Made by a program: the position numbers and the translations under genes. Of a DNA stretch of 64,000 nt, positions 1-10,208 are shown in pieces. The notes under the pieces are model-generated. The model was given only the letters and a program-made list of their open reading frames with translations. It did no database searches and was not told the origin of the DNA. How positions within the stretch are numbered: position 1 is the first letter of the stretch; each line of letters starts with the position of its first letter. This DNA comes from Planctomycetota bacterium (GTDB lineage Bacteria; Planctomycetota; Planctomycetia; Gemmatales; Gemmataceae): the NCBI GenBank assembly GCA_021809185.1, contig JAKBAI010000003.1, positions 1 through 64,000 on the forward strand, written 5' to 3'.

Positions 1-273
1 CGATCTGGAGTGGTTGTCGATTCGTATACCGCTGGGGAGTTAGGGGGCAGTGGAATTCCAGCTCCGTGGGAACTTCTAGCTAAATATCGAGATCAATTCC
101 GCATTCCCCTGATTCTTGCAGGTGGCTTGACGCCGCAAAATGTAGCTGAAGCGATTCGGATCGTTCAGCCCGATGGCGTTGATGTCGCCAGCGGAGTAGA
201 ATCTTCTCCCGGTAAAAAAGATCCCGATAAATTGAACCGATTCGTTGATGAAGTTTATAAAGCAAACCGATAG
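1..273 (+). CDS. trpF: Phosphoribosylanthranilate isomerase, C-terminal part (cut by window edge)
   Basis: The frame is open from base 1 to the TAG at 271-273 and gives about 90 residues of the C-terminal half of a TIM-barrel TrpF. The diagnostic run PLILAGGLTPQNVAEAI is followed by GVDVASGVESSPGKKD, the phosphate-binding strands that close the family's active site. The enzyme converts phosphoribosylanthranilate to CdRP in cytoplasmic tryptophan synthesis. The start and the N-terminal catalytic cysteine lie outside the window. No other trp gene follows; a repeat-filled spacer comes next. Identification is from motif recognition. Confidence 0.9.
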   Translation, partial: RSGVVVDSYTAGELGGSGIPAPWELLAKYRDQFRIPLILAGGLTPQNVAEAIRIVQPDGVDVASGVESSPGKKDPDKLNRFVDEVYKANR

Positions 274-516
<243 letters not shown>

Positions 517-572
517 TTGCTCTTGACTTGGTCCCCATACAATAGGCCAAGTAATTTACACAAGGAGTAGAT

Positions 573-2057
573 ATGGAGTCGAGATTTTGGCACCACTTTA
601 TCAGTAACGGCAAAACGGATGATAAAGCGAATGATAAAACAGATGAGATCGGTAGCCAACTTAGAAATAAACAGTCCGGCAAGCAAGCAAACGCCGCAAA
701 GAATATCCCAGTGCCGATTAATAACAGCAGAGAGGATAAGAGTAGTTTGGGAAAAAGTGAAGCAGAAACCGAAAAAAAACAGAATGACTATAATCAAATC
801 AGTTCTACGGATGAATCCATGAATGTAGTAGAGATCGGCTATGAAAAGTGTGGTGGAGAACGGCGGAAAGAAGGAAAGAATAGTCCTAGTGCGGAAAAGC
901 ATGCGGAAGGAGGTGATCCTTTACCCGGTTCGTATTATGCAACTCGAACGGTTTCTGAGCAGAGAGGGAAGCCGTTGGGGACTTGGGAGAAAGTGGTAGA
1001 AAAAAACGATAAAACAAATGATAAAACAAACGATAGAGGGGATCTGTACTCGAAGGGAAATTCAACGGTTCCTGATGATAAACAAAGCCGGAGAGAGGAG
1101 CAATCGAGTGCGGAATCTAGAGAAGAAGAGGAGGCTCTAGATCTGTTTTCGCGAGTCGTCATTCGAGTATCTGAAAAGGTGCGGCCAGCGGTGGTGCATT
1201 TACGCAGTAGAGGTTACCGGCCCAATAGTTCCGGTTCAGGTATCCTTTTTTCTAGCGATGGCTTGATATTGACAAATCATCATGTGGTGCAGGATGCTTC
1301 TGATATTCGAGTTCGGTTGGAAGATGGGCGTGAGCTTCCTGGTCGGCGTGTGGGTAATGATCCTTGGACCGACCTTGCCGTTTTGCAAATTGATGGACCA
1401 TTGTTACCCACCTGCACTTGGGGAGATTCTGCGCGGTTGAAAGTGGGTCAGCTCGTGGTGGCGATTGGTAGCCCTTTGGGGTTTGAGTCAACGGTGACTG
1501 CTGGGGTTATCAGTGCTTTGGGACGAACTCTACCCAGTGTTTCTGGTCATCTGGTCGATAATATCGTTCAGACCGATGCTGCACTGAATCCCGGGAATAG
1601 TGGAGGGCCTTTGGTGGATAGTCGCGGTAATGTAATCGGTATTAATACCGCGGTCATTCAGCCCGCTCAAGGACTTTGTTTTGCTATACCGATTAATATA
1701 GCCAAACAAATTATGCCTCATTTGTTGCGGTATGGCCGAGTGAATCGTGGTTTTCTTGGACTCCATGGTCGCAGAGTACCTATTGCTCCTGACCTCCGTT
1801 CCCGTTATGGTTTGGTGCAAACTACTGGAGTCGAAATTTTGAATCTGGAGGATGAGGCTCCGGCTCAGCTCGGCGGTCTTTGGATCGAAGATATCATTAT
1901 CCAAATGGGATCTACTGTTGTTCAAAGTATTGAAGATTTGCAATCTCAACTGATCAATTCCCCAGCGGGTAGTCCTGAAAAAGTAATCCTGTTGCGCGAA
2001 GGTTGCCGTTTGGAAAGAATAGTTCAGCCAAGAAGCTATCCAGATCTTTCTCGTTGA
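573..2057 (+). CDS. HtrA/DegP-like trypsin-fold serine protease with PDZ domain and long charged N-terminus
   Basis: The 494-residue protein carries the full HtrA catalytic triad: H237 in TNHHVV, D267 in WTDLAVL and S343 in GNSGGPL. A PDZ-like region spans about 390-485. The first 190 residues are hydrophilic, repetitive (NDKTND) and rich in Lys, Glu, Asn and Ser. No signal peptide or membrane segment is visible, whereas most HtrA proteins are exported or anchored. An AGGAG at 563-567 sits 5 bases before the ATG and supports this start, so the long N-terminus is probably genuine. The protease should degrade or refold damaged proteins, but its compartment is unclear. No operon partner is seen. 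Confidence 0.9.
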   Translation: MESRFWHHFISNGKTDDKANDKTDEIGSQLRNKQSGKQANAAKNIPVPINNSREDKSSLGKSEAETEKKQNDYNQISSTDESMNVVEIGYEKCGGERRKEGKNSPSAEKHAEGGDPLPGSYYATRTVSEQRGKPLGTWEKVVEKNDKTNDKTNDRGDLYSKGNSTVPDDKQSRREEQSSAESREEEEALDLFSRVVIRVSEKVRPAVVHLRSRGYRPNSSGSGILFSSDGLILTNHHVVQDASDIRVRLEDGRELPGRRVGNDPWTDLAVLQIDGPLLPTCTWGDSARLKVGQLVVAIGSPLGFESTVTAGVISALGRTLPSVSGHLVDNIVQTDAALNPGNSGGPLVDSRGNVIGINTAVIQPAQGLCFAIPINIAKQIMPHLLRYGRVNRGFLGLHGRRVPIAPDLRSRYGLVQTTGVEILNLEDEAPAQLGGLWIEDIIIQMGSTVVQSIEDLQSQLINSPAGSPEKVILLREGCRLERIVQPRSYPDLSR

Positions 2058-3454
2058 ATTATTTAAAACAGATTCGATTTTGCCAAGAAGCGGAGATCGC
2101 TTTCTCCAGATTCTTGCGGAGTAACTCTTACTCTAGGCAACTGTATTTGTGCTTGCGCCGGTTTAATCTCTAATTATTAAGATGATGGATTGGAGTATTT
2201 TTGTATATAGGTTGGTTAAAAGCTGGGTAAGCTGAAAATTAGCTTTCATAACGGGTTTAGGTGTAAATTTTAATACACAAAAAAGACTAAAATAGATTAA
2301 AAAAATGTGGGGACAGGGTGGAAGGTCGAGGCACAACCTAACAAACTGGGTGTGACGAAAATCCAATTTGTCGTGTCCGAAGTGTAACTTCGGAACACAT
2401 CCACCCGCGCTCAACGGGACGAATCGGAGCAAAGATTAACATTCATTAGAATAGTAACAAATAGTGTGCCAAAATGAAGGAAAAACGGCAATATTCATAA
2501 ATTGTTATATAATAATAACTTATGAATATCTGGTTTAGATCGTTCTTAAAAAATGGAAATATGATCACGTCTAATTTCCGGACGATACGCGAAATATCCG
2601 ACACACTGTATTTTTAGTTGGTTTCGAATAATCATTAATTTTTGGAAAGTATTCTGTATTTGAGAAGTTTTTCGTTTCAGCAGTCTAGAGTTGATTTCGT
2701 TAATTTTTAACTGCTATCTAGAACCTTTAACAACACTAGAAAAATGTATTTCGAAATTATATGGAATTCATCTTTGAAATGATTTGAAAATGGGATTGGA
2801 TGCAATTTGATCAAGAGTAACTATTTGATTTGTTTGATTTTAGCAAATCTTTTAAGGTAATTCTTGAATCATCTTGATTCTAATAATAAATTAGAATAGA
2901 ATAATTATACCTGCCTGAGAACCTCTTTAAATAGTTTAATTAATTCCAAAGTGAATTGACTAAATTGCGATGAGATCTGATTTTGTTGTAATAATTAATG
3001 TTTGATGAGTGTCATACTGAATAAATTAAATGTTGTTGATGAATGTCTTGTTGGTTCTTGAATTTCCATTACTCTCCTAAAATGTTTCTATCAAGATAAG
3101 AAAAAAATCGAAATAGAATTTTACATTAAATCAGACCATTCATACATAGCATTCATACATAACATTATAGCTAAGAGAACATCGCGAGAACCAGAACCAT
3201 CAATGGTAAATGCCATGATTTATTTATAAGTAAAGATTCTGGAAAATGCAGTTTGTGGATTATAAAGCTGATAGACCTTCCCTGAGCGTATTCTTTTTTG
3301 AACTTTATGGAGCCATAGGACTGTTATTTGAAGTTGTTTCCGTAATAAATTGAGATTAAGTCCGTATTTCATGAGATTAAGTTCAAGATAAGTCAACAAG
3401 AGTGGTCGATTTCTTAATCGATAGGAATAAAATCCTGAATAGAAAGATAACCAA
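2058..3454. other. Long AT-rich intergenic region with a GC-richer hairpin segment
   Basis: About 1.4 kb without a convincing gene. Most is AT-rich and repeatedly broken by stops in all frames. The exception is about 2300-2435, which is clearly GC-richer. There TCCGAAG at 2376-2382 pairs with CTTCGGA at 2388-2394 across a 5-base loop, and a second small stem CCCG/CGGG follows. This segment could be a small RNA or a remnant of an older gene. The minus-strand open frames here have no recognisable domain. Confidence 0.5.
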
Positions 3455-5935
3455 ATGCGAATCAAGAGAATATCTGGAAGTTTGCTGACGATTCTGGTCT
3501 TCTTTTTAATGAGTTATTCATTTGCTGATGTTATCAAAAATCGAGATATTCGAGGTCATGAAGATCGATTTTTCGATAAACAAGCGAGTTCGACAAGAAA
3601 TATACCAGAATTTAGAACAATAGATAATAGTAGTCGTCGATTGGGATTTTCTCAAAGCGAATATCAGAATCTCGAATCAGATCTTAGAAGACTATTCCGA
3701 TCATCCAATTCCAAAGATTCGTGGCAACAAATTTCGAAAGATCGTGAAGCAAATTCAAATAATCCAGTCCAAAACAAGAGTTCCGATCATTCAGTTCCCG
3801 TATCGTACTTACAAGACGTTGTCCCGTTGCTAACGAAGGCAGGGTGCAATCAGGGGGCTTGTCATGGAAAAGGGGCGGGGCAAAATGGCTTTCGCTTGTC
3901 CCTGCGTGGTTATGATCCTACGAACGATTACCGTTGGATAACAAGAGAATTCGATGGTCGGCGAATCAATCTCGATGTGCCGGAAAAAAGTTTATTGCTA
4001 CAAAAACCGACCGGAGAAGTCCTGCACGAAGGGGGGAAAATATTTGATCTTCAGAGTAAAGAGTATCGAACTTTATTGAGTTGGTTAAAAGCGCGGGCCC
4101 CCGGTCCACGCAAAGAAGAGCCAACACTTGTACGCTTGACCTTATCTCCCGCTAGTCAAACCATCTCATCAGGGCAAGAGCTGAATTTAACCGCATGGGC
4201 TGAATTCAGTAATGGTGAAAAGCGCGACGTGACTTGGCTTACTCGATTTGATTCCAACGATCCTGGTATAATGCAGGTCGATCGCGCAGGAAAAATAAAG
4301 GCACAACGGCACGGAGAAACTGCAATTCGCGCCAGTTATTTGACCGAAGTAGCCGTGAGTATTTTGACCAATCCGAATCCTAATAAGATCCCCCTGGTAA
4401 AATTTCAGGTTCGCAATAATTGGATTGATGATGCCGTATACTCCAAGCTGAAACAACTCGGAATTGAACCTTCGGAATTAACAGATGATTATGAGTTTAT
4501 TCGTAGGGTATTTCTAGATTCGATTGGAACTTTACCTACCACAGAAGAGGTGAATGATTTCATTAAAGATACCCATGCCGATAAACGTAGTCGATTAATC
4601 GACCAATTACTCGATCGGTCTGAATGGACCGATTACTGGACGCTTCAGCTCGGTGATCTTTTTCAAAATCGGCAGGAACGAGATCACGATGTGCGCGGGG
4701 TCAAAGATGTTCGCTATTTCCATTATTGGCTGAGAGATCAGCTCGGACAGAATCGACCCTGGGATCAATTGGTTCGTGACGTCTTGGCCGCGAAAGGGTC
4801 CACACGGGAAAATCCAGCAGTAGGGTATTATGTGGTAACTGTTGGTGAACAAAGAAATGGAGAGCGATCGGAAGTTGTTGGTTCGGTCGCACAGGCTTTT
4901 CTGGGTACGAGAATCGGTTGTGCTCAATGCCATAATCATCCGTTGGAGAAGTATACTCAAGATGATTATTATCATTTTGCCGGATTTTTTTCTCGGATCG
5001 TTTTCCAGAGAAAAGACTCCAAATTAGGGGAAACAATCCTTAAAGTCGCAAATCCAGATGAGAGGAGACAAAATGATCCTGTTGGGGCTTGGCACCCGCG
5101 CACGGGTCATTTAATGAAAGCTCAACCCCTTGATCGAACCACCCTTCTGGTCGATCCAAAAAATGATCCGCGCCAAGTTTTAGCTGGATGGATAACCGAT
5201 CCTAAAAATGAATATTTTTCTGGGGCTATCGCTAATCGAATCTGGAAACATTATCTGGGGATCGGTTTGGTCGAACCTGTAGATGATTTACGCGCGACAA
5301 ATCCCCCCTCCAATCCGCAATTGTGGCAAGGATTGAAAAATCATCTGGTACAAAATCGATTTGATCTTAAGTCGTTGATGAGGGTTATTCTCAATTCGCG
5401 TACTTATCAGCTTAAAAGCACTACGAATGTTTCGAATGAAACCGATCAGCGCTATTATTCCCACTACTATGCACGGAGACTCCCCGCTGAAGTGCTGATG
5501 GATGCGATTAGTCAGGTTACAGCGATTCCAGACTTGTTTAACGGTTATCCTGAAGGAATACGTGCCATCCAGATTCCTGACCCCCAAGTTTCTTCTTATT
5601 TCTTAAGTTTGTTTGGTCGATCGAATAGGATCTCGGCTTGTGCGTGCGAACGATCAGCAGATGTTACCATGCCTCAACTGCTACATCTGCAAAATGGGGA
5701 AAAAATCGCACAAAAAATTCGAGATCGTCAAAGTTTCCTTTCAAAATTGCTCGAACAGAAAACCGACAACGTATCTATTATCGATCAATTATTTTTGCGA
5801 ACCTATGCCCGCAAAGCCCGTGAAGGTGAAAAAAATTCGATTCTCCCTTTATTGACTAACGAGGATCGAAAGGAAGTACTTTCCGATTTATTCTGGGCAT
5901 TATTGAATTCCAAAAATTTCGCGTTTAATTATTGA
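3455..5935 (+). CDS. DUF1549/DUF1553 planctomycete cytochrome-like protein with Ig-like domain
   Basis: This 826-residue exported protein starts with a signal peptide (hydrophobic residues about 8-24). A CX4CH motif (C131, C136, H137, in CNQGACHGK) marks the cytochrome-like N-terminal module. A bacterial Ig-like (Big_2) domain covers about 226-305. DUF1549 (PSCyt2) covers about 322-515 and includes a CAQCH heme-binding motif at 489-493. DUF1553 (PSD1) runs from about 570 to the end, with GAIANRIWKHYLG. These large proteins are almost restricted to planctomycetes and their relatives, usually paired with DUF1501 as here. The substrate is unknown; electron transfer or polysaccharide handling is often suggested. 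There is no strong Shine-Dalgarno sequence, so the ATG rests on the signal peptide. Confidence 0.92.
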   Translation: MRIKRISGSLLTILVFFLMSYSFADVIKNRDIRGHEDRFFDKQASSTRNIPEFRTIDNSSRRLGFSQSEYQNLESDLRRLFRSSNSKDSWQQISKDREANSNNPVQNKSSDHSVPVSYLQDVVPLLTKAGCNQGACHGKGAGQNGFRLSLRGYDPTNDYRWITREFDGRRINLDVPEKSLLLQKPTGEVLHEGGKIFDLQSKEYRTLLSWLKARAPGPRKEEPTLVRLTLSPASQTISSGQELNLTAWAEFSNGEKRDVTWLTRFDSNDPGIMQVDRAGKIKAQRHGETAIRASYLTEVAVSILTNPNPNKIPLVKFQVRNNWIDDAVYSKLKQLGIEPSELTDDYEFIRRVFLDSIGTLPTTEEVNDFIKDTHADKRSRLIDQLLDRSEWTDYWTLQLGDLFQNRQERDHDVRGVKDVRYFHYWLRDQLGQNRPWDQLVRDVLAAKGSTRENPAVGYYVVTVGEQRNGERSEVVGSVAQAFLGTRIGCAQCHNHPLEKYTQDDYYHFAGFFSRIVFQRKDSKLGETILKVANPDERRQNDPVGAWHPRTGHLMKAQPLDRTTLLVDPKNDPRQVLAGWITDPKNEYFSGAIANRIWKHYLGIGLVEPVDDLRATNPPSNPQLWQGLKNHLVQNRFDLKSLMRVILNSRTYQLKSTTNVSNETDQRYYSHYYARRLPAEVLMDAISQVTAIPDLFNGYPEGIRAIQIPDPQVSSYFLSLFGRSNRISACACERSADVTMPQLLHLQNGEKIAQKIRDRQSFLSKLLEQKTDNVSIIDQLFLRTYARKAREGEKNSILPLLTNEDRKEVLSDLFWALLNSKNFAFNY

Positions 5936-6101
5936 GTCCGAATGATGAATGTCCCTAATGAATTGTCCCTGATGAATCGGCAATAGTGATTATAGAGCGA
6001 TGGAGATCGTATGAATCATTTGAATCGGTCAAGTGATTCATTATAAATAGCTTGAAATTTTTCCCGGCAATTAATTATTTCTTCTTTGAGAGAGTGAGTT
6101 T

Positions 6102-7511
6102 ATGATTAACATTACATTATCCCAATCCGATCGAACAAGTAATTCCTCCTTGAATGCGGATACTATTGCTGTGGGGGATAAACATTTAGAAGCTTCGTTA
6201 GGATGCGATCGCCGGAAATTTCTACGCCAATCGGTGCAAGTTGGGAGTCTCGGATTCCTTGGGTTAGGATTGCCAGAACTATTACAAGCAGAACAATCAT
6301 CGGAGAGTAAAAAAACGGGTGGGGCTAAGGCGAAAGCACGGGCAAAATCGGTGGTATTGATTTATTTGGGAGGTGGGCTATCGCATCATGATAGTTTTGA
6401 CCCCAAATCGGATGCCCCCGAGGAAATTCGAGGCAAGTATCGTCCGATTTCTACGAATATAGCCGGTGTTAAAGTCTCGGAAATGATCCCCATGATGGCC
6501 AAGTCGATGCAACATCTCGCTCTGGTTCGTTCTGGAGAGCATAATAACGATCATCACGAAACGGCTACCAATTGGGTGCTTTCGGGGCGATTCGGATCTG
6601 CTTTTGGAGATTATCCCGCCATAGGAGCGGTTGTTGCTAAACAATGTGGCTTTTCTGGAAAAATCCCCCCTTATGTTGCCATTCCCAAAAATCCATCCTT
6701 TACCTGGGAATTAGGTAAGAGTGCATTTCTTGGTGGCCGTTTTGAATCGTTCACTGCCGGTGACCCGAACCAGACGAATTATCAGGTGCGCGATCTGTCT
6801 CCCCCTGCAAATGTTTTGGGGAATCAACTGAAACGCCGGCAAAGTCTACTCCAGGCAGTGGATGGGTTGAGTAAAGATATTCATGCCAATGATCAAATCG
6901 ATACCTATTCCGAATTTCAAAAACGGGCGGTCGAGATGGTTCTTGCTTCGGAAGCTCGCCAGGCTTTTGCTATCGAGCGAGAACCGCAACAATGCCGAGA
7001 TCGTTATGGCCGCAATACTTTCGGTCAGAGTTGTTTATTGGCACGGCGATTGGTCCAGGCAGGTGTTCGATTTGTTACCGTAAATTATGGTGGTTGGGAT
7101 CATCATGCCCGAATTTTTGAAGGACTAAAGAATAAACTCCCAGAATTCGATCGTGGTTTATCCGCTTTTTTGGAAGATATGAATCAGCATGGGTTGCTTC
7201 AGGATACTCTGGTAGTGGTCATGGGGGAATTTGGCCGTAGTCCAAAAATCAATAAAGATGGCGGGCGTGATCATTGGGCCAAAGCTGGCTCCCTCCTGTT
7301 TGCTGGTGCCGGTGTTCGCGGTGGCAATGTTATTGGTGCTACCGATAAACAAGGGGGCTTTGTGACCAAACGACCTGTATCTCCAGGGGATGTTGCTTAC
7401 ACCATTTATTCCGCACTCGGCATTGATCCGCATTCCCAGTTGATTACTCCCGATGGTCGCCCAATCGAGATAACCGAAAAAGGGGATGTGATCCATGAGC
7501 TGTATGCTTAA
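6102..7511 (+). CDS. DUF1501 family protein with Tat signal
   Basis: The 469-residue protein lies 166 bases after the DUF1549/DUF1553 gene and is its usual partner. A twin-arginine signal (RRKFLRQS from R37, then a hydrophobic stretch to about residue 60) indicates folded export. The fold is that of the sulfatase/alkaline phosphatase superfamily. Visible conserved stretches include LGGGLSHHDSFDPK, HNNDHHETATNW, NYGGWDHH and VVVMGEFGRSPKIN, rich in potential metal ligands. No sulfatase-type Cys/Ser modification motif was seen, so sulfatase activity should not be assumed. GAGAGTGAG upstream of the ATG is a reasonable ribosome site. Probably co-transcribed with its neighbours. Confidence 0.92.
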   Translation: MINITLSQSDRTSNSSLNADTIAVGDKHLEASLGCDRRKFLRQSVQVGSLGFLGLGLPELLQAEQSSESKKTGGAKAKARAKSVVLIYLGGGLSHHDSFDPKSDAPEEIRGKYRPISTNIAGVKVSEMIPMMAKSMQHLALVRSGEHNNDHHETATNWVLSGRFGSAFGDYPAIGAVVAKQCGFSGKIPPYVAIPKNPSFTWELGKSAFLGGRFESFTAGDPNQTNYQVRDLSPPANVLGNQLKRRQSLLQAVDGLSKDIHANDQIDTYSEFQKRAVEMVLASEARQAFAIEREPQQCRDRYGRNTFGQSCLLARRLVQAGVRFVTVNYGGWDHHARIFEGLKNKLPEFDRGLSAFLEDMNQHGLLQDTLVVVMGEFGRSPKINKDGGRDHWAKAGSLLFAGAGVRGGNVIGATDKQGGFVTKRPVSPGDVAYTIYSALGIDPHSQLITPDGRPIEITEKGDVIHELYA

Positions 7512-7789
7512 AGTCATTTCTATACACGGTCTCACGATTATTTTATAAACGGTGTTTTGTGAATGGAAAGAGAAGCTAGCGGTTAGGAGAGTAATTGTTT
7601 TGGAGCTTTTTATTTTATTGTTAGCTTCTCTTACCTGAATCTTAAATTTGTTTTCAGCTTTTATCGAGGTTGCTTTTTATTGTTAACTCCTCCCTCTTTC
7701 CTCTCGCTTCTTACTCGAGGAGATTCTAGGGGATTCTTTTGGCATTGTCTCCAACTCTGCAAAGAGATCTGGTTTCAGGAAATTGAATA

Positions 7790-8626
7790 ATGAGATCCCT
7801 ATTTTGTCGCAGGTTAATTTTGCAATTCTGTTTTATCGCTATTTTGTTTTATTTCTTCTCGGTTGATCTGGTTCTTTTTAGCCAAGCAAAAAAAGAGAAT
7901 CCTAAGAAAGGTCTTCCTCCACAGATTCTCAATTTTTCACCCCTTTCAATCCCTGCTGCTGGTCAACCAATCAAGGTGACGGTAAGTGGTTTTCGATTGG
8001 AACAGGCTACGTCAGCGACAATTGCGGATGGTCGTGGTAAAGTTCGCATTCTCGGAAAATCGAGAAAAATTAAGCCGCCTAAAGACGATCTAGTCCCAAA
8101 ATTTGGGGATAGCGAAATCGATCTTGAAGTAACTTTATCTTCGATGACCGTTAGCAAAAATTTAAAGCTTACGTTGAAAAGCAATGCCGGAGAAAGCAAA
8201 CCACATGAATTGATCGTTCGCGGAAATGAAAAGTACATCATGGAAAAAGAGCCGAACCAGTCTTTTGCCAGTGCGCAGACTCTTACTTTGCCAATAATTG
8301 TTGAGGGGAAAATTCAATCGGCTAAGGATGTTGATGTTTTCCAATTCCCAGCCAAAAAAGGGGAAACTTTGCTTTGTAAAGTCGAAGCACAGATTCTGGG
8401 ATCCCCAGCGGAATTAATCCTCTATTTGCATGATCGCCAAGGGAAACTGCTTCAGGTGGCACGTGCACAGGCTTTGGCGAAAGATCCTGAAATGAAAGTG
8501 GTTATTCCTCACGATGGGATTTATTATTTGAGCGCCTTGGATGCGAACGATCTGGGGAACAATTCTTGTGGTTACCTATTTTATTTGTCCCTAGAAACCC
8601 AAAATTCGAAAAAGCCTTCCAAATAA
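7790..8626 (+). CDS. Exported protein with IPT/TIG-like and PPC domains
   Basis: This 278-residue protein has an N-terminal signal peptide (about residues 8-31). Residues 45-140 form a beta-rich domain beginning PQILNFSPLSIPAAG that resembles an IPT/TIG fold. A bacterial pre-peptidase C-terminal (PPC) type domain covers about 150-270, with EKEPNQSFASAQ, DVDVFQFPAKKGE and DGIYYLSALD. PPC-type proteins commonly follow DUF1549/DUF1501 genes in planctomycetes, so the three probably work together at the cell surface. It is shorter than many relatives, which carry several PPC repeats. No enzyme motif is visible. Confidence 0.8.
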   Translation: MRSLFCRRLILQFCFIAILFYFFSVDLVLFSQAKKENPKKGLPPQILNFSPLSIPAAGQPIKVTVSGFRLEQATSATIADGRGKVRILGKSRKIKPPKDDLVPKFGDSEIDLEVTLSSMTVSKNLKLTLKSNAGESKPHELIVRGNEKYIMEKEPNQSFASAQTLTLPIIVEGKIQSAKDVDVFQFPAKKGETLLCKVEAQILGSPAELILYLHDRQGKLLQVARAQALAKDPEMKVVIPHDGIYYLSALDANDLGNNSCGYLFYLSLETQNSKKPSK

Positions 8627-8981
8627 TAATCCTTTGCCAATCGATCACCTCATCTAATAATTCTTAGGTTGATCCGAGATCTCTGTGAATAAACTCAAGA
8701 ATATCTAGTTTGAGATAATCCAGAGCGAATTCTTTAGATTAGAAAATCAAAAATAATTAGTATTGGGAGGTCTCAACGATGCGGATGAGCAGACCCTCCT
8801 CTTGTATTTCGCTAATGATTTGTCTGGTTATAAAATATCAACGTCCACGAGGATCTTAGACTTCACCAATCGGAGACCAGCCTCAGAGACCAGCCTCTGT
8901 AACCGTGGAATTAATCTGGCCTAAAAGAGGTAATATTTCCTAAGCTGAAACAGGTTTCTAAGTGGTATTGTTTTCTTATCT
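8627..8981. other. Convergent intergenic region with hairpins and a possible dispersed element
   Basis: This spacer lies between two genes that point toward each other. GGTCT at 8769-8773 pairs with AGACC at 8791-8795, a possible weak bidirectional terminator. From about 8870 the motif AGACCAGCCTC occurs twice, and the second copy forms the stem CAGAG/CTCTG. About 40 bases later comes CTAAAAGAGGTAATATTTCC. A similar pair of motifs in the same order lies near 23205-23265, so both may be copies of one short element. Confidence 0.35.
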
Positions 8982-10208
8982 CTATCGATTCGGGTATCGG
9001 CGAATCTGAGCATTCCCCTGAATGGAACCGGACTGAATTTGTGGGTCTGGTTCCCGTAAATTTTGTTTTCGCCAAATGATTTCAGATGCTCCCAATAGCT
9101 CTTTAAATCGCAGAAAGCCGATCCGTGAAAACGTTATAAAAATCTTTGTTTTTGTCCCGTTAATCGGTCCACGGAATTCAATGTGTCGGCCTAGGAGTTG
9201 AAGTTGAGAATCTCCATTCACCTCTTTCCCAAAAATAATCATCCCATCTCGAGCATCGATGTGGATCCTTGAATTGCCATTCACACCGGCAAGAGTAACC
9301 ACACATCCTGGAGAACGCACTCTTAAGCTCGATCGTCCATTAATCTCCCCAGTTACTTTAATGGTAGATACCCGTAGATTGCTTGTATCTACCGTGGATC
9401 GGTCCTCAATCCCCTCAATGATCAAATCTTGAACCTGGCCACGCAAGCGGATGGCCTGATGCTTATTTACCAGCGGAAGTGTATATCGATCTATCCCAAC
9501 GGGGATGGTTACATCTCGTTGAACGCGGGGTTGAGGGATAAAATCTGGTTTGTCAAAGAGATTTTCTATTGGAGGTGGTGTTTCTTTCTCCGTATTTTGA
9601 GTGATTTTTTCTTCTTTACTTTCCTTGATCTGTTTTAATTCTTCTTCAAGAGTTTTAATTTTTTCTTTGTACTGGATTTGACTGCTTTGGGAATCGATTC
9701 TTAACGATTGCAATTCACGATGAAGCTGTTCCTTCTCTGCTTCGAGCTGTTGTATTTTTTTTGACAGCTCGTGCATGGGAGGATTAATAGTCTTTGTGCG
9801 CGAATATTCACCATCTGACGATGGGTCTTGGATATCCTCTATTGGACTCGTGGTTTTTTTATCAGATTGGAGCCAAGGGCTAGAAGAAAATCCGATGGCA
9901 AAGACACCCAGGAATGTTACGCAAAACAAAACTAATCTAGTTTTCCACGAGGAAAATCGACTCGAAGAATCGGAGTTCCTCACAGTTTGAGGAAGAGGCG
10001 AAGACTTATTTTCCGTCGATTCCTTTGATTCGCTTTCCATATTTTTTTCGGGTAAAGTGCTTCCATCCAAAGGTTGGTGGCACTCGGGACATAGCAAGGG
10101 ATTTGGTGTACTATTCTTGTTCTGGCTTTTGTTGTTAGTTTTAGCGAGCTGATCAATCTCTCCTTGATCAAACGGAATGCCGCAATGAGGACAACGTATT
10201 ACTATCAT
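8982..10208 (-). CDS. Zinc-ribbon, transmembrane, coiled-coil protein with beta-solenoid-like C-terminus
   Basis: The 408-residue protein opens with a split zinc ribbon, CPHC at 6-9 and CPEC at about 40-43. A charged linker leads to one membrane segment (about 91-109). A predicted coiled coil rich in Gln, Glu and Lys covers about 145-205. The C-terminal 160 residues are a repetitive beta-rich region (RVSTIKVTGEINGRSSLRV and similar strands) recalling a small beta-solenoid or bactofilin-like fold. That points to a scaffold rather than an enzyme, with the zinc ribbon in the cytoplasm. I do not recognise a named family. It is transcribed divergently from the DUF1559 gene at 10525. Confidence 0.75.
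   Translation of the reverse strand: MIVIRCPHCGIPFDQGEIDQLAKTNNKSQNKNSTPNPLLCPECHQPLDGSTLPEKNMESESKESTENKSSPLPQTVRNSDSSSRFSSWKTRLVLFCVTFLGVFAIGFSSSPWLQSDKKTTSPIEDIQDPSSDGEYSRTKTINPPMHELSKKIQQLEAEKEQLHRELQSLRIDSQSSQIQYKEKIKTLEEELKQIKESKEEKITQNTEKETPPPIENLFDKPDFIPQPRVQRDVTIPVGIDRYTLPLVNKHQAIRLRGQVQDLIIEGIEDRSTVDTSNLRVSTIKVTGEINGRSSLRVRSPGCVVTLAGVNGNSRIHIDARDGMIIFGKEVNGDSQLQLLGRHIEFRGPINGTKTKIFITFSRIGFLRFKELLGASEIIWRKQNLREPDPQIQSGSIQGNAQIRRYPNR

Noticed and set aside
2163-2432. 89-codon minus-strand ORF
   Set aside because: Unusual composition, no ribosome site and no domain; it overlaps the GC-rich hairpin segment instead.
3220-3465. 81-codon minus-strand ORF overlapping the start of the DUF1549 gene
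   Set aside because: No recognisable domain, and it conflicts with the strongly supported plus-strand gene.
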